DNA of 64,000 bases from CAVXFL01 sp963761015 (GCA_963761015.1 CAVXFL010000011.1:62001-126000); one strand, 5' to 3'; positions 46,089 to 55,399 are shown, counted from the stretch's first letter. The notes: a model not told the origin generated them from the letters alone. Translations and numbers: made by a program.

Positions 46089-46644
46089 TGCGCAGCAGCC
46101 GGCCGATATCGAGTTTGCCCGGATCCCAATGCGCGTTCTCCGGCACGTGCTGGTGACCGCACCAGCCGTCGAAGGCGTTCCACTCGTCCGCGGTCATTCG
46201 CGCGTTGCTCTTGAGGCCGGAGGCCTCCGAACCGCAGAACTTGCGGTAGTTCCAGCCCTTCACCCCGGCCTGGGTCTCGACCCAGCGCATCCAGTCCCAC
46301 AGCCGCTCGACCATGGCTTCCGGCAACTTGCCGATTTCCGCCGCTTTCCAGGCAATTTCGATCTGGATCGCCGAGCGGCGGTTCGTCTCGACGCCGCCGG
46401 CGCGGTTTTCCAGCGCGCGGGCGGCCGCCGTGATCGGGAAGTGCTGGTAAAACCTGGCGTCCGACTTCTCCAGCACCAGGGTGAAATGCGGCGGATCGTG
46501 GTGTCCGTAATAGCTGGTCTTGGAGGGCGTGTAGCTCTTCACCTCCGTGGTATGGATGACGCCGCGAAACGGCCCGCCGGTGTAGGCCCCGCCATTCTGG
46601 CTGGCGAACTCGAGCTTGGTCGCCTCCGACCACCACGCATCCAT
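46024..46644 (-). CDS. N-acetylmuramoyl-L-alanine amidase (PGRP-type)
   Basis: A 206-residue Amidase_2/PGRP-domain protein cleaving the muramyl-peptide amide bond. It shows GVIHTTEV with the zinc His, YYGHHDPPHFTLVL, the RSAIQIEIAWKA strand and the C-terminal WCGHQHVPENAHWDPGKLDIGRLL with a second zinc-type His and Asp. There is no signal peptide, so it resembles phage- or GTA-type endolysins or a cytoplasmic recycling enzyme; no phage genes are beside it. GGGAGG precedes ATG 46644. It is convergent with the hypothetical gene. Confidence 0.82.
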   Translation of the reverse strand: MDAWWSEATKLEFASQNGGAYTGGPFRGVIHTTEVKSYTPSKTSYYGHHDPPHFTLVLEKSDARFYQHFPITAAARALENRAGGVETNRRSAIQIEIAWKAAEIGKLPEAMVERLWDWMRWVETQAGVKGWNYRKFCGSEASGLKSNARMTADEWNAFDGWCGHQHVPENAHWDPGKLDIGRLLRIKRPGSPARCEVAGWFGLNAM

Positions 46645-46848
46645 ACCAACCTCCCAACACGACTTACGCTGGTCCGGCCGCTGGTCCGGCGTTTCGGCTG
46701 CGCGACCAACACCGAAACCGGGTCGCTTGTGATACGATCTCGGCGGCCAACGGATGCGCGCCGCCCGGGAAGAATTCTGGCCGGGCAGCCGCCGGTGCGG
46801 CGGCAGGCAGGGTTGACCGGCGGCAGCGGCGGCCGGAAAAGGCGCGCC

Positions 46849-47847
46849 ATGCAGCGCGTGTTCTCCGGCATCCAGCCCTCCGGCATTCCGACGCTCGGCA
46901 ACTATCTCGGCGCCATCCGCAACTGGGTGGCGCTGCAGCGCAAGCACGCCTGCATCTATTGCGTGGTCGACATGCACGCTATCACCGTGTGGCAGGAGCC
47001 CGAGAAGCTGCTGGCCCGAACGCGCGAGATGGCCGCAAGCCTGATCGCCTGCGGCATCGACCCGAACGCGCATATCCTGTTCCACCAGAGCGGGGTGCGC
47101 GCCCATGCGCAGCTCGCCTGGATCTTCAACTGCGTGGCGCGCCTGGGCTGGCTCAACCGCATGACGCAGTTCAAGGACAAGGCCGGCAGGGACCGTGAGA
47201 ACGCTTCGGCCGGGCTGTACGTCTATCCGAACCTGATGGCGGCCGACATCCTGGCCTATCAGGCCACGCGCGTGCCGGTGGGCGACGACCAGAAGCAGCA
47301 TCTGGAACTGGCGAACGACATCGCCCAGAAGTTCAACCACGACTACGGCGTGGATTTCTTTCCGCTGATCGAGCCGGTGATCACCGGCCCGGCCACGCGC
47401 GTGATGAGCCTGCGCGACGGGACGAAGAAGATGTCGAAGTCCGACGCGTCGGACCAGAGCCGCATCAACCTCAACGACGACGCCGATACGATCGCGCTGA
47501 AGATCCGCCGCGCCCGCACCGATCCCGCCCCGCTGCCCTCGGACCCCGCCGAACTGGAAGGACGGCCGGAGGCGCGCAACCTGGTCGGCATCTACGCTGC
47601 GCTCGACGGCAGCGACGTGGCAACCGTGCTCAGCGCCCATGGCGGCGAGGGTTTCTCCGTGTTCAAGGAGGCGCTGGCGGCGCTCTTGATCGAGAAGCTG
47701 GCGCCGATCGCGGCCGAAACCCGCCACCTGCTCGACGACCCGGCGACGCTGGATGCCCTGCTGCGCGAGGGCGCCGCCCGCGCCGCGGCCATCGCCGACC
47801 CGATCGTAGCCGAGGCCGAGCGGCTGGTCGGCTTCCTGCGCGTGTAG
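46849..47847 (+). CDS. trpS: Tryptophanyl-tRNA synthetase
   Basis: A 332-residue class I synthetase charging tRNA-Trp. The HIGH-equivalent lies in FSGIQPSGIPTLGNYLGA and the KMSKS loop in GTKKMSKSDASDQSRI. AGLYVYPNLMAADILAYQ and VPVGDDQKQHLELANDIA are typical. The start is ATG 46849. The 204 bp upstream, divergent from the amidase, hold no gene. It is immediately followed by the IS remnant. In related genomes trpS often sits next to murJ, so this locus looks rearranged. Confidence 0.96.
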   Translation: MQRVFSGIQPSGIPTLGNYLGAIRNWVALQRKHACIYCVVDMHAITVWQEPEKLLARTREMAASLIACGIDPNAHILFHQSGVRAHAQLAWIFNCVARLGWLNRMTQFKDKAGRDRENASAGLYVYPNLMAADILAYQATRVPVGDDQKQHLELANDIAQKFNHDYGVDFFPLIEPVITGPATRVMSLRDGTKKMSKSDASDQSRINLNDDADTIALKIRRARTDPAPLPSDPAELEGRPEARNLVGIYAALDGSDVATVLSAHGGEGFSVFKEALAALLIEKLAPIAAETRHLLDDPATLDALLREGAARAAAIADPIVAEAERLVGFLRV

Positions 47848-47861
47848 CCCCGTATCACCGC

Positions 47862-48886
47862 CTAGCACGCGGCCGCGGCCATCGCTTCGCGCTGGAACGC
47901 GCGGTGTTTCTCACCGTGCTGCACCGGCTGATGCGCGGCGGCTCGGATCTGGCCGCCGATCGCTGGCGCGAGCATTACCGCATCGCCGGCACCGACGGTC
48001 TCGATCTGCACCACCTCTATCGTGCGATGGCCTGGCTGGGCGAGGAACTGCCGGCCGATCAGCAGAATGGTGCGACGCCGTTCGCCCCGCGCTGTACGAA
48101 GGACCTGATCGAGGAGCAGCTGTTCGCGCATCGGCGCGATCTGTTCAGTCGGCTCGACCTGGTGTTCATGGATACCACCAGCCTGTATTTCGAAGGCCTG
48201 GGCGGCCAGACGATCGGACAGCATGGCTACAGCAAGGACCATCGGCCCGACCTGCGGCAGATGATCCTCGCCGTGCTGATCGATGGTGACGGCCGGCCTG
48301 TGTGCTCGGAGATGTGGCCGGGTAACACCGCCGACGTGACCTCCCTGGTGCCGGTGATCGAGAGGCTGCGCCAGCGCTTCGCCATTGGCCGGGTCTGCAT
48401 TGTCGCCGATCGCGGCATGATCAGCGCCGAGACCATCGCAGCATTGGAGGCGCGTAGCCTGCTCTACATCCTCGGCGTCCGCGAGCGCAGCGACAAGCTG
48501 GTGCGCGAGGTCGTGCTCGGCGATGCCGCGCCGTTCGTGCCGCTGGTGATCGAGAAGCGCGGCCGCGACATCGAGTACGGCGCCAAGGCGGTCACCCTTG
48601 GCGGTGCGCGCTACATCGTCTGCATCAACCATCAGGAGGCGGCGAAGGATGCCGCCGAGCGTGCCGCCATCCTGGCCGCCCTGGAGCGCCAACTGCGCCG
48701 TGGCGACAAGGCGCTGGTCGGCAACGCCGGCTATCGCCGCTTCCTCAAGACCGTCGGCAAGGATCACTTCACGATCGACCGAGCCAAGGCCGCGGAAGAC
48801 GCCCGCTTCGATGGCATCTTCGTGCTGCGCACCAACACCGGGCTCGACCCGCTGGCGGCCATGCGCGCTACAAGCAGCCATCGACT
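47862..48886 (+). mobile_element. Truncated IS1634-like transposase remnant
   Basis: An open frame from about 47862 encodes an IS4/IS1634-type transposase middle: FALERAVFLTVLHRLMRGGS, LVFMDTTSLYFEG with a catalytic-type Asp, GHSK-like GQHGYSKDHRPDLRQM, and VCIVADRGMISAET with the second Asp. The N-terminal 50-100 codons are absent, since homology begins only 15 bp after trpS. The C-terminus stops at about 48886, where RYKQ appears one frame over, so the third acidic residue region is lost. I found no inverted repeats or target duplication. It is a dead fragment. Bases 48887-49036 hold only the leader of the MFS gene. Confidence 0.8.
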
Positions 48887-49036
48887 TGCCCCTCCGCAGT
48901 TTGTTTGACCTCCCCGCGCCGGAATCGTAGGCTCTCCGGGAGCGGACGCGACAACGGTCGTTCCGCCCTCGTGCCTCCGTGACGTACTGCATCGTGGAAC
49001 GTGCCGACGACGTCGTTAACGGGGAGGTCTCAACGC

Positions 49037-50314
49037 ATGTCAGGGCTAGTCGGAGCGCCGACAAACATTCCGTGGTGGAAAGAACCTACGAAAGATCAGT
49101 GGTATGCCTGGGTGGCGGCGTGGATGGGTTGGACGCTCGACGCGTTCGACTTCACCGTCTTCCTGCTGATCATGCATCCGATCGCCGAGGAATTTCACGT
49201 CTCCATGACCTCGGTGACGTTCGTGTTCACGATCACGCTGTGGATGCGCCTCGTCGGCGCGACCGCCTCGGGGTGGCTCGGCGATCGCCTCGGCCGCAAG
49301 CTGCCGCTGATGATTTCGATCCTCGGCTACTCGGTGTGCAATTTCATCGCGGGCTTCTCGCCGACCTTCCTGTTCCTGTTCTTCTTCCGCGCGCTGCTCG
49401 GCTTCTTCATGGGCGCGGAATGGCCGGCCGGCGCCTCGCTGGCGATGGAATCCTGGCCGGTGCGCTCGCGCGGCTTCATGAGCGGCGTGCTGCAAGGCTC
49501 CTGGGGGATCGGCTTCCTGATCTCGTACTTCCTCTACGGCGCGTTCTACAACACGATCGGCTGGCGCGGCCTGCTCTGGGCCGGCATCCTGCCGGCGCTC
49601 GCGGTGGTTTACGTGCGCTACTTCGTCAAGGAGCCCGAGGTCTGGGTCGAGAACCGGCGGATTCAGCGCGCGCAAAACCGCGAAGTCCACGCGCCGCTTC
49701 TCAGCATTTTCAAGCCGGCGATGTTGGGCAACACGTTGACCGCGTGCTGGTTCATGGCCAGCGCCTTCGTCGTCTACTACTCGATCAACGTGCTGTTCGC
49801 GACGCATCTGCAGGTCGACCTGAAGCTGAAGCCCGGCGCGATTGGCGAGGTCGGTGTCGCCGCCAACTTCGTCGCCTTCGTCGCCAGCGCGGCGTGGGGA
49901 TGGGTGGCGGACAAGATCGGCCGGCGTTGGGCGATGATCATGCCGGCGCTGGTGGCGATTCCGCTCGCGCCCATGTATCTCCTGAGCAACAATTTCAGCT
50001 TAATCTGGTGGGGCTTCGTGCTGCAGGGGGCGGCCGGGAGCGGCGGCATGTACGGCCAATTGCCGAGCTATCTCGCCGAACGGTTCCCCACCGAGGTACG
50101 CGCGACCGCGGCCGGCTTCTGCTACCACCAGGGGGCGATATGGGGCGGGCTGGTGGCGCCGATCCTGGCCTACGTCGCCGTCACCTATCATATCGGATAC
50201 GCCATCCCGATGCTGATCGGCACCGTGGTGGCGGCGCTCAGCTTCGTCGTCGCCGTGCTGCTCGGGCCGGAAACGAAGGGCAAGGTGCTCGTTGCGGATC
50301 TCGCCGTGACGTAA
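49037..50314 (+). CDS. MFS transporter, SHS family (lactate/monocarboxylate-type)
   Basis: A 425-residue 12-helix symporter. Its start KDQWYAWVAAWMGWTLDAFDFTVFLLIMHPIAEEF, the loop-2-3 motif GWLGDRLGRKLPLMISIL and FRALLGFFMGAEWPAGASLAMESWPVRSRGFMSGVLQG are characteristic of the sialate:H+ (SHS) group that includes bacterial lactate/pyruvate carriers. The substrate is inferred. GGGAGGTCTCAACGC precedes ATG 49037. It is convergent with oxyR (3 bp apart) and follows the IS remnant. Confidence 0.85.
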   Translation: MSGLVGAPTNIPWWKEPTKDQWYAWVAAWMGWTLDAFDFTVFLLIMHPIAEEFHVSMTSVTFVFTITLWMRLVGATASGWLGDRLGRKLPLMISILGYSVCNFIAGFSPTFLFLFFFRALLGFFMGAEWPAGASLAMESWPVRSRGFMSGVLQGSWGIGFLISYFLYGAFYNTIGWRGLLWAGILPALAVVYVRYFVKEPEVWVENRRIQRAQNREVHAPLLSIFKPAMLGNTLTACWFMASAFVVYYSINVLFATHLQVDLKLKPGAIGEVGVAANFVAFVASAAWGWVADKIGRRWAMIMPALVAIPLAPMYLLSNNFSLIWWGFVLQGAAGSGGMYGQLPSYLAERFPTEVRATAAGFCYHQGAIWGGLVAPILAYVAVTYHIGYAIPMLIGTVVAALSFVVAVLLGPETKGKVLVADLAVT

Positions 50315-50317
50315 GGC

Positions 50318-51277
50318 TCAGCACGCCTTGGCGGGCCGTCGCGCCGGTTGCGGCGCGGACGGTTCGCCGGCGATCCGCACGCTGTCGGGCAGCCGATCCC
50401 GGATGAACCGGGCGAGCGCCGTCAGATCGTCGCGGCGCGGAAAGCTGCTGCGCCAGACCAGCCCCATCCGACGATAGTCGAGCGCCGCCTGGAACGGCCG
50501 CACCGCGACGCCGCCAACGCGCGCCAGATGCGGCACCGCCAGCGCCGGCAACAAGGTGCAGCCGAGCCCGGCCGCGACCATCTGGCAGATCGTCTCCAGG
50601 CTGCTGGCCCTGAGATCGTCCGAGGCCGAGGGGTTGTCGGTCAGATGCTCGCCGCAGATCGCCAATGCCTGATCCCGCAAGCAATGGCCCTCGCTCAGCA
50701 GCAGCAGCGGCTCGCCGGCGAGGTCACGTTCGGTGACGACGTTCTTGGCCGCCAATTTGTGCTCCGCCGGACAGGCGAACCAGAACGGCTCCTCAAACAG
50801 CGGCATGGCGGTGCAGCCCTCCGCTTCCACCGGGAGCGCCAGCAACAGCGCGTCCAGCTCATAGGCCGCGAGTTCCTGCAACAGGTTGCCGGTCAGGTCC
50901 TCGCGCAGCACGACCCGCAGCTCGGGATACGCGTCGTGCAGCGGGCGCAGGAACAGCGGCAGCAGATACGGGCTGGCGGTCGGAATGATGCCGAGCCGGA
51001 CGGTGCTGGCGAGCAGCCCTTTGTCGTGGCGCGCCGTCTGGCAGATCTGGTCGGTCTCCTCCAGAACCCGCCGGGCATGCGCGACGATCCGCTCGCCGAC
51101 CGGCGTGAGCACCACGGCGCGATGCGTGCGCTCGACCAGGGTGACGCCCAGAAATTCTTCCAGCTTGCGCAACTGCGTGCTGAGCGTGGGTTGCGTGATG
51201 TGGCACCGCTCGGCGGCGCGTCCGAAATGCTTCAGATCGGCAACCGCGACCAGGTAGCGCAGCTCCGAGAGCGTCAT
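50318..51277 (-). CDS. oxyR: Hydrogen-peroxide-sensing LysR regulator OxyR
   Basis: A 319-residue LysR-family protein. The winged helix is LSELRYLVAVADLKHFGRAAERCHITQPTLS. In the sensor domain GHCLRDQALAIC places cysteines at residues 199 and 208, exactly the numbering of the redox pair in E. coli OxyR, so peroxide sensing by a 199-208 disulfide is expected. GGAGGGAAGGAG precedes ATG 51277. Likely targets (catalase, ahpC) are not adjacent, but rubrerythrin lies elsewhere in the window. Confidence 0.92.
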   Translation of the reverse strand: MTLSELRYLVAVADLKHFGRAAERCHITQPTLSTQLRKLEEFLGVTLVERTHRAVVLTPVGERIVAHARRVLEETDQICQTARHDKGLLASTVRLGIIPTASPYLLPLFLRPLHDAYPELRVVLREDLTGNLLQELAAYELDALLLALPVEAEGCTAMPLFEEPFWFACPAEHKLAAKNVVTERDLAGEPLLLLSEGHCLRDQALAICGEHLTDNPSASDDLRASSLETICQMVAAGLGCTLLPALAVPHLARVGGVAVRPFQAALDYRRMGLVWRSSFPRRDDLTALARFIRDRLPDSVRIAGEPSAPQPARRPAKAC

Positions 51278-51289
51278 CTCCTTCCCTCC

Positions 51290-51362
51290 CGCCCAAAGCT
51301 TTCTTCAATCCCGCTGAAAGTTTTTCTCAATCGTCTTATAACATCTCATTCATTTCATATTG
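51290..51362. promoter_or_regulatory. AT-rich divergent regulatory region between oxyR and the phosphatase gene
   Basis: The 149-bp gap contains an island much more AT-rich than the window, with T-tracts, TTATAA near 51340 and two CAATC copies spaced about two helical turns apart. LysR-type regulators usually bind such divergent promoters. I cannot place exact -35/-10 boxes or an OxyR site with confidence. Confidence 0.35.
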
Positions 51363-51426
51363 ATCCGGCGTCCCGCAAGCCCCGAGCCCGTTTGTCTCCG
51401 TCGGGCAAAACCGCTAGGCGGCGGCC

Positions 51427-51981
51427 ATGATCCTGTTGCGACACGGGCAGAGCGAGTTCAACCGGCACTTCACGGCGACGCGGCGCGATCCCGGCATCAC
51501 CGATCCGCCGCTCACCCCGCTTGGCCGGGAGCAGGCGGAAGCCGCCGCCGCCGCGCTCGGGCGGGAACGAGTCGGGCACATCATCGTCTCGCCGTACACG
51601 CGGGCGCTGCAAACCGCCGTGCCGATCGCCCGCGCCCTCGGCGTCCCGGTCGTCGTCAACCCGATCGTGCGCGAGCGCTGCGCCTTCACCTGCGACATCG
51701 GCACGCCCCGCACCGAATTGGCGCAGACCTGGCCGCAGCACGATTTCTCCGCCCTGGAGGAAATTTGGTGGCCGGCGATGGCGGAATCGGCCGCCGCCGT
51801 GGTGGACCGGGCTGCGCTGTTCCGCGACGAGATGGCGGCACTCGCGAACTGGTCCAACACGCTGGTCATCACGCATTGGGGCTTCATCATGGCGCTGACC
51901 GGGAGCAGCGCCGCCAACGGCCAATGGCTGCGCTACGACCCGACCGCCCCGGCGCCGGCGGAGATCAGTTGGCGCCCCTAG
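51427..51981 (+). CDS. Histidine phosphatase family protein
   Basis: A 184-residue phosphoglycerate-mutase-like protein. The catalytic RHG motif is LLRHGQSEFN near the N-terminus. SPYTRALQTAVPIA supplies the second Arg, an Arg-Glu pair lies in IVRERCAF, and the distal catalytic His is in VITHWGFIMALTG. The substrate is unknown; cofactor-dependent mutase activity is unlikely given its short length. It is divergent from oxyR. The next 125 bp contain only the leader of secB. Confidence 0.88.
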   Translation: MILLRHGQSEFNRHFTATRRDPGITDPPLTPLGREQAEAAAAALGRERVGHIIVSPYTRALQTAVPIARALGVPVVVNPIVRERCAFTCDIGTPRTELAQTWPQHDFSALEEIWWPAMAESAAAVVDRAALFRDEMAALANWSNTLVITHWGFIMALTGSSAANGQWLRYDPTAPAPAEISWRP

Positions 51982-52106
51982 CCGGCCAAAAGAAGCGGCC
52001 GCGCCCCTGGCTTCCGGAGTTCCCGACGTGCTACGGGCGGGTCACTGATCGCCCCACCGTTGCGCGCGGCGGTTCGGCCCGCGCCAAGAACGGAGATTCG
52101 CAGGAA

Positions 52107-52670
52107 ATGTCTCAGACTACCTCGGCCGTTCCTCCGCAGGGACAAGCCCAGGCGGGACCGCCGCTGGTGGTGAACGCGCAATACGTCAAGGATCTGTCCT
52201 TCGAGGTTCCCGGCGCGCCGCAAATCTACCAGCGCCTGCGCGCCGCCCCTCAGGTCGGCATCAATCTCGACGTGCAGGTGCGCCGGCTGCAGGACACCGG
52301 TGGCGTCTACGAGGTCGGGCTGGTGATCCGGGCCGAGGCGCGCGAGGCCACTGGCGGCGGCAACGGGCAGCCCCCGCCCCCGCAGCCGGGCGCGGAGTCC
52401 GGCCCCGCCGTGTTCATCGCCGAACTCACCTATGCCGGCGTGTTCACGCTGACCGGCATCGCCGAGAACGCCATCGAGCCGGTGCTGCTGGTGGAATGTC
52501 CGCGCCTTCTGTTCCCGTTCGCGCGCAATCTGCTCGGCGAGATGACGCGCGAGGGCGGCTTTCCGCCGGTGCTGCTGCAGCCGATCGACTTCGTCGCGCT
52601 GTGGCAGAGCCGCCGCGCGCAGGGCGAGTTGGGGCAATCCTCGATCCCGGCCGGCGGCGCGGTCGCCTAG
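52107..52670 (+). CDS. secB: Protein-export chaperone SecB
   Basis: A 187-residue SecB, a tetrameric cytoplasmic chaperone that keeps precursors unfolded for SecA. Family features are VVNAQYVKDLSFEVPGAPQIY at the start, ELTYAGVFTLTG and LLVECPRLLFPFARNLLGEMTREGGFPPVLLQPIDF. A proline-rich insertion (about residues 90-105) lengthens a loop compared with E. coli SecB. ATG 52107 follows AGGAA. The larger open frame from 51360 is not coding upstream. Confidence 0.95.
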   Translation: MSQTTSAVPPQGQAQAGPPLVVNAQYVKDLSFEVPGAPQIYQRLRAAPQVGINLDVQVRRLQDTGGVYEVGLVIRAEAREATGGGNGQPPPPQPGAESGPAVFIAELTYAGVFTLTGIAENAIEPVLLVECPRLLFPFARNLLGEMTREGGFPPVLLQPIDFVALWQSRRAQGELGQSSIPAGGAVA

Positions 52671-52762
52671 GGCGGAATCGGAACGCGCGGCGCGGGCCGG
52701 GCGTTCGCGTTATCCGCGCGTTTTTGCTGGTTGGGCGATAGCGCCTGATTCGAACACCGCCA

Positions 52763-52821
52763 TGCGCGGGCTCGACCCGTGCATCTCGTCGACACAGCCC
52801 GGGCCGGGTCAGGCCCGGCCC
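52763..52821. repeat. Intergenic palindromic repeat plus GC hairpin between secB and bactofilin
   Basis: TGCGCGGGCTCGACCCGTGCATCTC at 52763-52787 is a near-palindrome; a second copy (23 of 25 identical) occurs at 58845-58869. Just after it GGGCCGGG (52801-52808), a 5-base loop and CCCGGCCC (52814-52821) form a perfect 8-bp hairpin. It sits between convergent genes and could stop transcription from both sides, but it lacks a T-tract. The rest of 52671-52855 shows nothing else. Confidence 0.5.
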
Positions 52822-52855
52822 CACTAGACTTCTCGGTTGTCGGTAAAGACCGGCC

Positions 52856-53572
52856 CTAGCCGACCGCCTCGGCGGTAAGGCGCGGCGCTTCCACGCGTGG
52901 GGCCGGGTCGGTGATCATTTCGACGCGACCGCTGATCTGTCCGCCGTCCTCCACCTGCAACCGACGGCAGCGGGCCGTGCCGAGAACGCGCCCCGTGTTG
53001 CGAATCACCAGGCTGACGCGCGCGATCAGCGTGCCGTCAATCGTGCCGGCGATCTCCGCCTCCTCGACCTCGATCTCGCCCTTGAACAGCCCGCCATGGC
53101 TGATCGAGAGTTCGGTCGCCTGAATCGTGCTGGCCTCCACGGTACCCTCGACCACCAGACGCTCGGCATCCTGAACCGTGCCTTGCAGGCTGATGCCGCG
53201 GCCCACGACCAGCGTTCGCCGGTCCGCCAGATCGCGCGCCGGGTTGCGGCCGAAGGTCGCCGGCGGGGACGGCGGGCGCAACGGCGCGGGCGGCGGGACC
53301 GGAGCCGCGGCGGAAAGCGGGGTGGTGGGCGGTCGAGTCATGGGCTCTGGCTCCTTTGGTGCACCCGGGCGGAACGGCGGCACGCCAAGGCCGCCATCGG
53401 TCGATTTGGAGGAACCCCAGAGAGGCGATGCACCTCCGGGCGTGAAGCGGGCTCCGGTCGCCGGAGTCGGTGAACCCTGGTATTCCGGCATGTCGGCCTC
53501 GGCTTCGGTCAAGGGTGAATCCTGATCGGCAGCGCTGGCTTCGGAGCCATCAGCTTTGCGGCGTTTGAACAC
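52856..53572 (-). CDS. Bactofilin (polymer-forming cytoskeletal protein)
   Basis: A 238-residue protein with a Pro-rich disordered N-terminal half (residues about 20-110) and a bactofilin domain at about 115-215: TLVVGRGISLQGTVQDAERLVVEGTVEA, then GGLFKGEIEVEEAEIAGTIDGTL and a regular beta-helix-like pattern. Bactofilins form filaments that position envelope enzymes. GTG 53572 follows GGAGG. No M23 peptidase is adjacent, unlike many bactofilin loci. It is convergent with secB. Confidence 0.9.
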   Translation of the reverse strand: MFKRRKADGSEASAADQDSPLTEAEADMPEYQGSPTPATGARFTPGGASPLWGSSKSTDGGLGVPPFRPGAPKEPEPMTRPPTTPLSAAAPVPPPAPLRPPSPPATFGRNPARDLADRRTLVVGRGISLQGTVQDAERLVVEGTVEASTIQATELSISHGGLFKGEIEVEEAEIAGTIDGTLIARVSLVIRNTGRVLGTARCRRLQVEDGGQISGRVEMITDPAPRVEAPRLTAEAVG

Positions 53573-53652
53573 GGGACCTCCGAATCGTCACGCATCGATA
53601 TGAACCGGCCTAACACAACGCTCCGTCGCGCAACAACCCGACAGTTCGGTTT

Positions 53653-54336
53653 TCAACAGATTTTCGCCGACGATGGCGCAGCCTCGTGCAGCACGTGCAC
53701 CATCGCCGCGGTGCCCACGACCGGCACCAGAAGGTTGAGGATCGGGAACACCCCCGCGGCCGCCAGCAGGCCTCCCTGGGCGAGGATGCGGCCGCGCAAG
53801 CGGCGGGCCAGGATGGCCGCGTCGCGCCGGCTCATCCGCCGCATCGCCACCGCCCCGAACAGGCCCCGACCGATCGCCCAGGCGCCGATCAGCCAGGCCA
53901 GCAGCAATCCGGGGCCCGGCAGCAGCAGCGCGACCGGGATGGCGAGCAGGCTGAACAGCAGGACGCGCAGCCCGACCGCGAGCGCGTCGGCGAGCTGACC
54001 CCAAACCGAGGCGCCGCTCCGAATCGGCAGGCCGGGGTAATGCCGGCGCTCCACCGCTGCGGCAATCCGGTCCACGTAGAACGTGCCGATCGCGGCGGCC
54101 ACCGGCAGGAACAGCCAAACCGCGAGCAGCGCGGCCCCCACGCTCCCGAGCACACCGGCCAGCCACGCCCACCATCCCGACCATCCCTCGGCGGCGACGA
54201 GATGGTGCAGGCCCCAGAACGCCCCGAACAGCAGTCCGCCGAACGCCAGCACCGCCCAGACCAGGCTGCGCGCCACCACGCCCAGAAAAACCGGGTCGTC
54301 GAGTTGCGCGAGCGCGAGCAACATCGGTTTCAGCAT
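53653..54336 (-). CDS. EI24 domain-containing membrane protein
   Basis: A 227-residue polytopic protein of the EI24 (PF07264) family, which includes CysZ. It has about five to six helices: VARSLVWAVLAFGGLLFGAFW, GSVGAALLAVWLFLPVAAAIG and LLFSLLAIPVALLLPGPGLL. The conserved middle FYVDRIAAAVERRHYPGLP and a late RRDAAILARRLRGRILAQGG are present. Transport activity is unproven outside CysZ. ATG 54336 is divergent from the pfkB gene by 78 bp. Confidence 0.85.
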   Translation of the reverse strand: MLKPMLLALAQLDDPVFLGVVARSLVWAVLAFGGLLFGAFWGLHHLVAAEGWSGWWAWLAGVLGSVGAALLAVWLFLPVAAAIGTFYVDRIAAAVERRHYPGLPIRSGASVWGQLADALAVGLRVLLFSLLAIPVALLLPGPGLLLAWLIGAWAIGRGLFGAVAMRRMSRRDAAILARRLRGRILAQGGLLAAAGVFPILNLLVPVVGTAAMVHVLHEAAPSSAKIC

Positions 54337-54414
54337 CCGAATGTCCTTTGGCCGGATTGCCGGGCGTTGGGGCGGATGTTACCCCGACCGGCGCCTCGCA
54401 CGCGGAGTTCCGGC

Positions 54415-55399
54415 ATGGACAGTCCCCGTTTCGACATTCTCGGCATCGGCAACGCCATCGTCGATCTGCTGGCCCCGGTGGACGACGCGTTTCTCAGCCG
54501 GCACGACCAGCACAAGGGCCGGATGGTGCTGGTCGACCAGCATGGCGTCGAGCGGCTCCAAGCGGCCATGCCGCAGGGGACCGTTCGCGGCGGCGGTTCT
54601 GCCGCCAATACCTGCGTGGTGGCCGCCGGCCTCGGCACGCGCGTGGCGTTCCTGGGCAAGGTGGCCGACGATGAACTCGGCGCCGCCTTTGGCCGCGACC
54701 TGACGACGGCGGGCGTGCATTTCCCGACCCAGCCTCTCCGCGACGGCGCGCCCACCGCGCGCTGCCTGGTTCTCGTCACCCCCGACGGCCAGCGCACCAT
54801 GAGCACCTTTCTGGGCGCCTGCGTCGCGTTCGGCGAGGACGACCTGGACAAGACGCTGCTGCGCGACTCGGCGATCCTCTATCTCGAGGGCTATCTGTTC
54901 GATCCCCCGGCGGCGCAGCGCGCCTTCCGCCGCGCCGCCCAGGTCGCGCGCGCGGCCGGGCGCCGAGTTCGCACTGTCGCTGTCCGACGCGTTCTGCGTC
55001 GACCGGCACCGCGACGCCTTTCGGGAACTGGTGCGCCATGTCGACATCCTGTTCGCCAACGAAGCCGAAATCGCCAGCCTCTACGAGGAGAACACCTGGG
55101 ACGCCGCCACGGCGGCCGCGCGCCGCGAGATCGCGCTCGCGGTCCTGACGCGTAGCGAACAAGGCAGCGTCGTCCTGTCCGGCTCCGAGCGGCACGTGAT
55201 TGCCGCCGACCCGACCGACGTGGTGGACACGACCGGCGCCGGGGATGCCTACGCCGCCGGCTTTCTCGCCGGGCTGGTCGCGGGGCGACCGCTCGACGCC
55301 TGCGGCCGATTGGGCAGCATGGCCGCGTCCGAAGTAATCAGCCATTTCGGCGCCAGGCCGGAAGCGGATTCGCGGGCCCGCGCCGCAAGCATGGTTTGA
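54415..55399 (+). CDS. PfkB-family carbohydrate/adenosine kinase (one-base frameshift)
   Basis: A ribokinase-fold kinase of about 327 residues after repair. It begins RFDILGIGNAIVDLLAPVDD, has GGGSAANTCVVAAGLGTRVAFLGKVADDELG and the PfkB signature with catalytic Asp in VDTTGAGDAYAAGFLAGLVAG. The sequence resembles alphaproteobacterial adenosine-kinase-like proteins, so adenosine or another nucleoside/sugar is the probable substrate. The frame changes after QVARAAG: dropping one G of GGG near 54958-54960 gives AAGAEFALSLSDAFCVDRH. The start is ATG 54415. Confidence 0.88.

Noticed and set aside
46024..46644. Prophage or gene-transfer-agent cluster suggested by the PGRP amidase
   Set aside because: No capsid, portal, tail or holin genes are nearby; the neighbours are prpE, trpS and an unknown gene.
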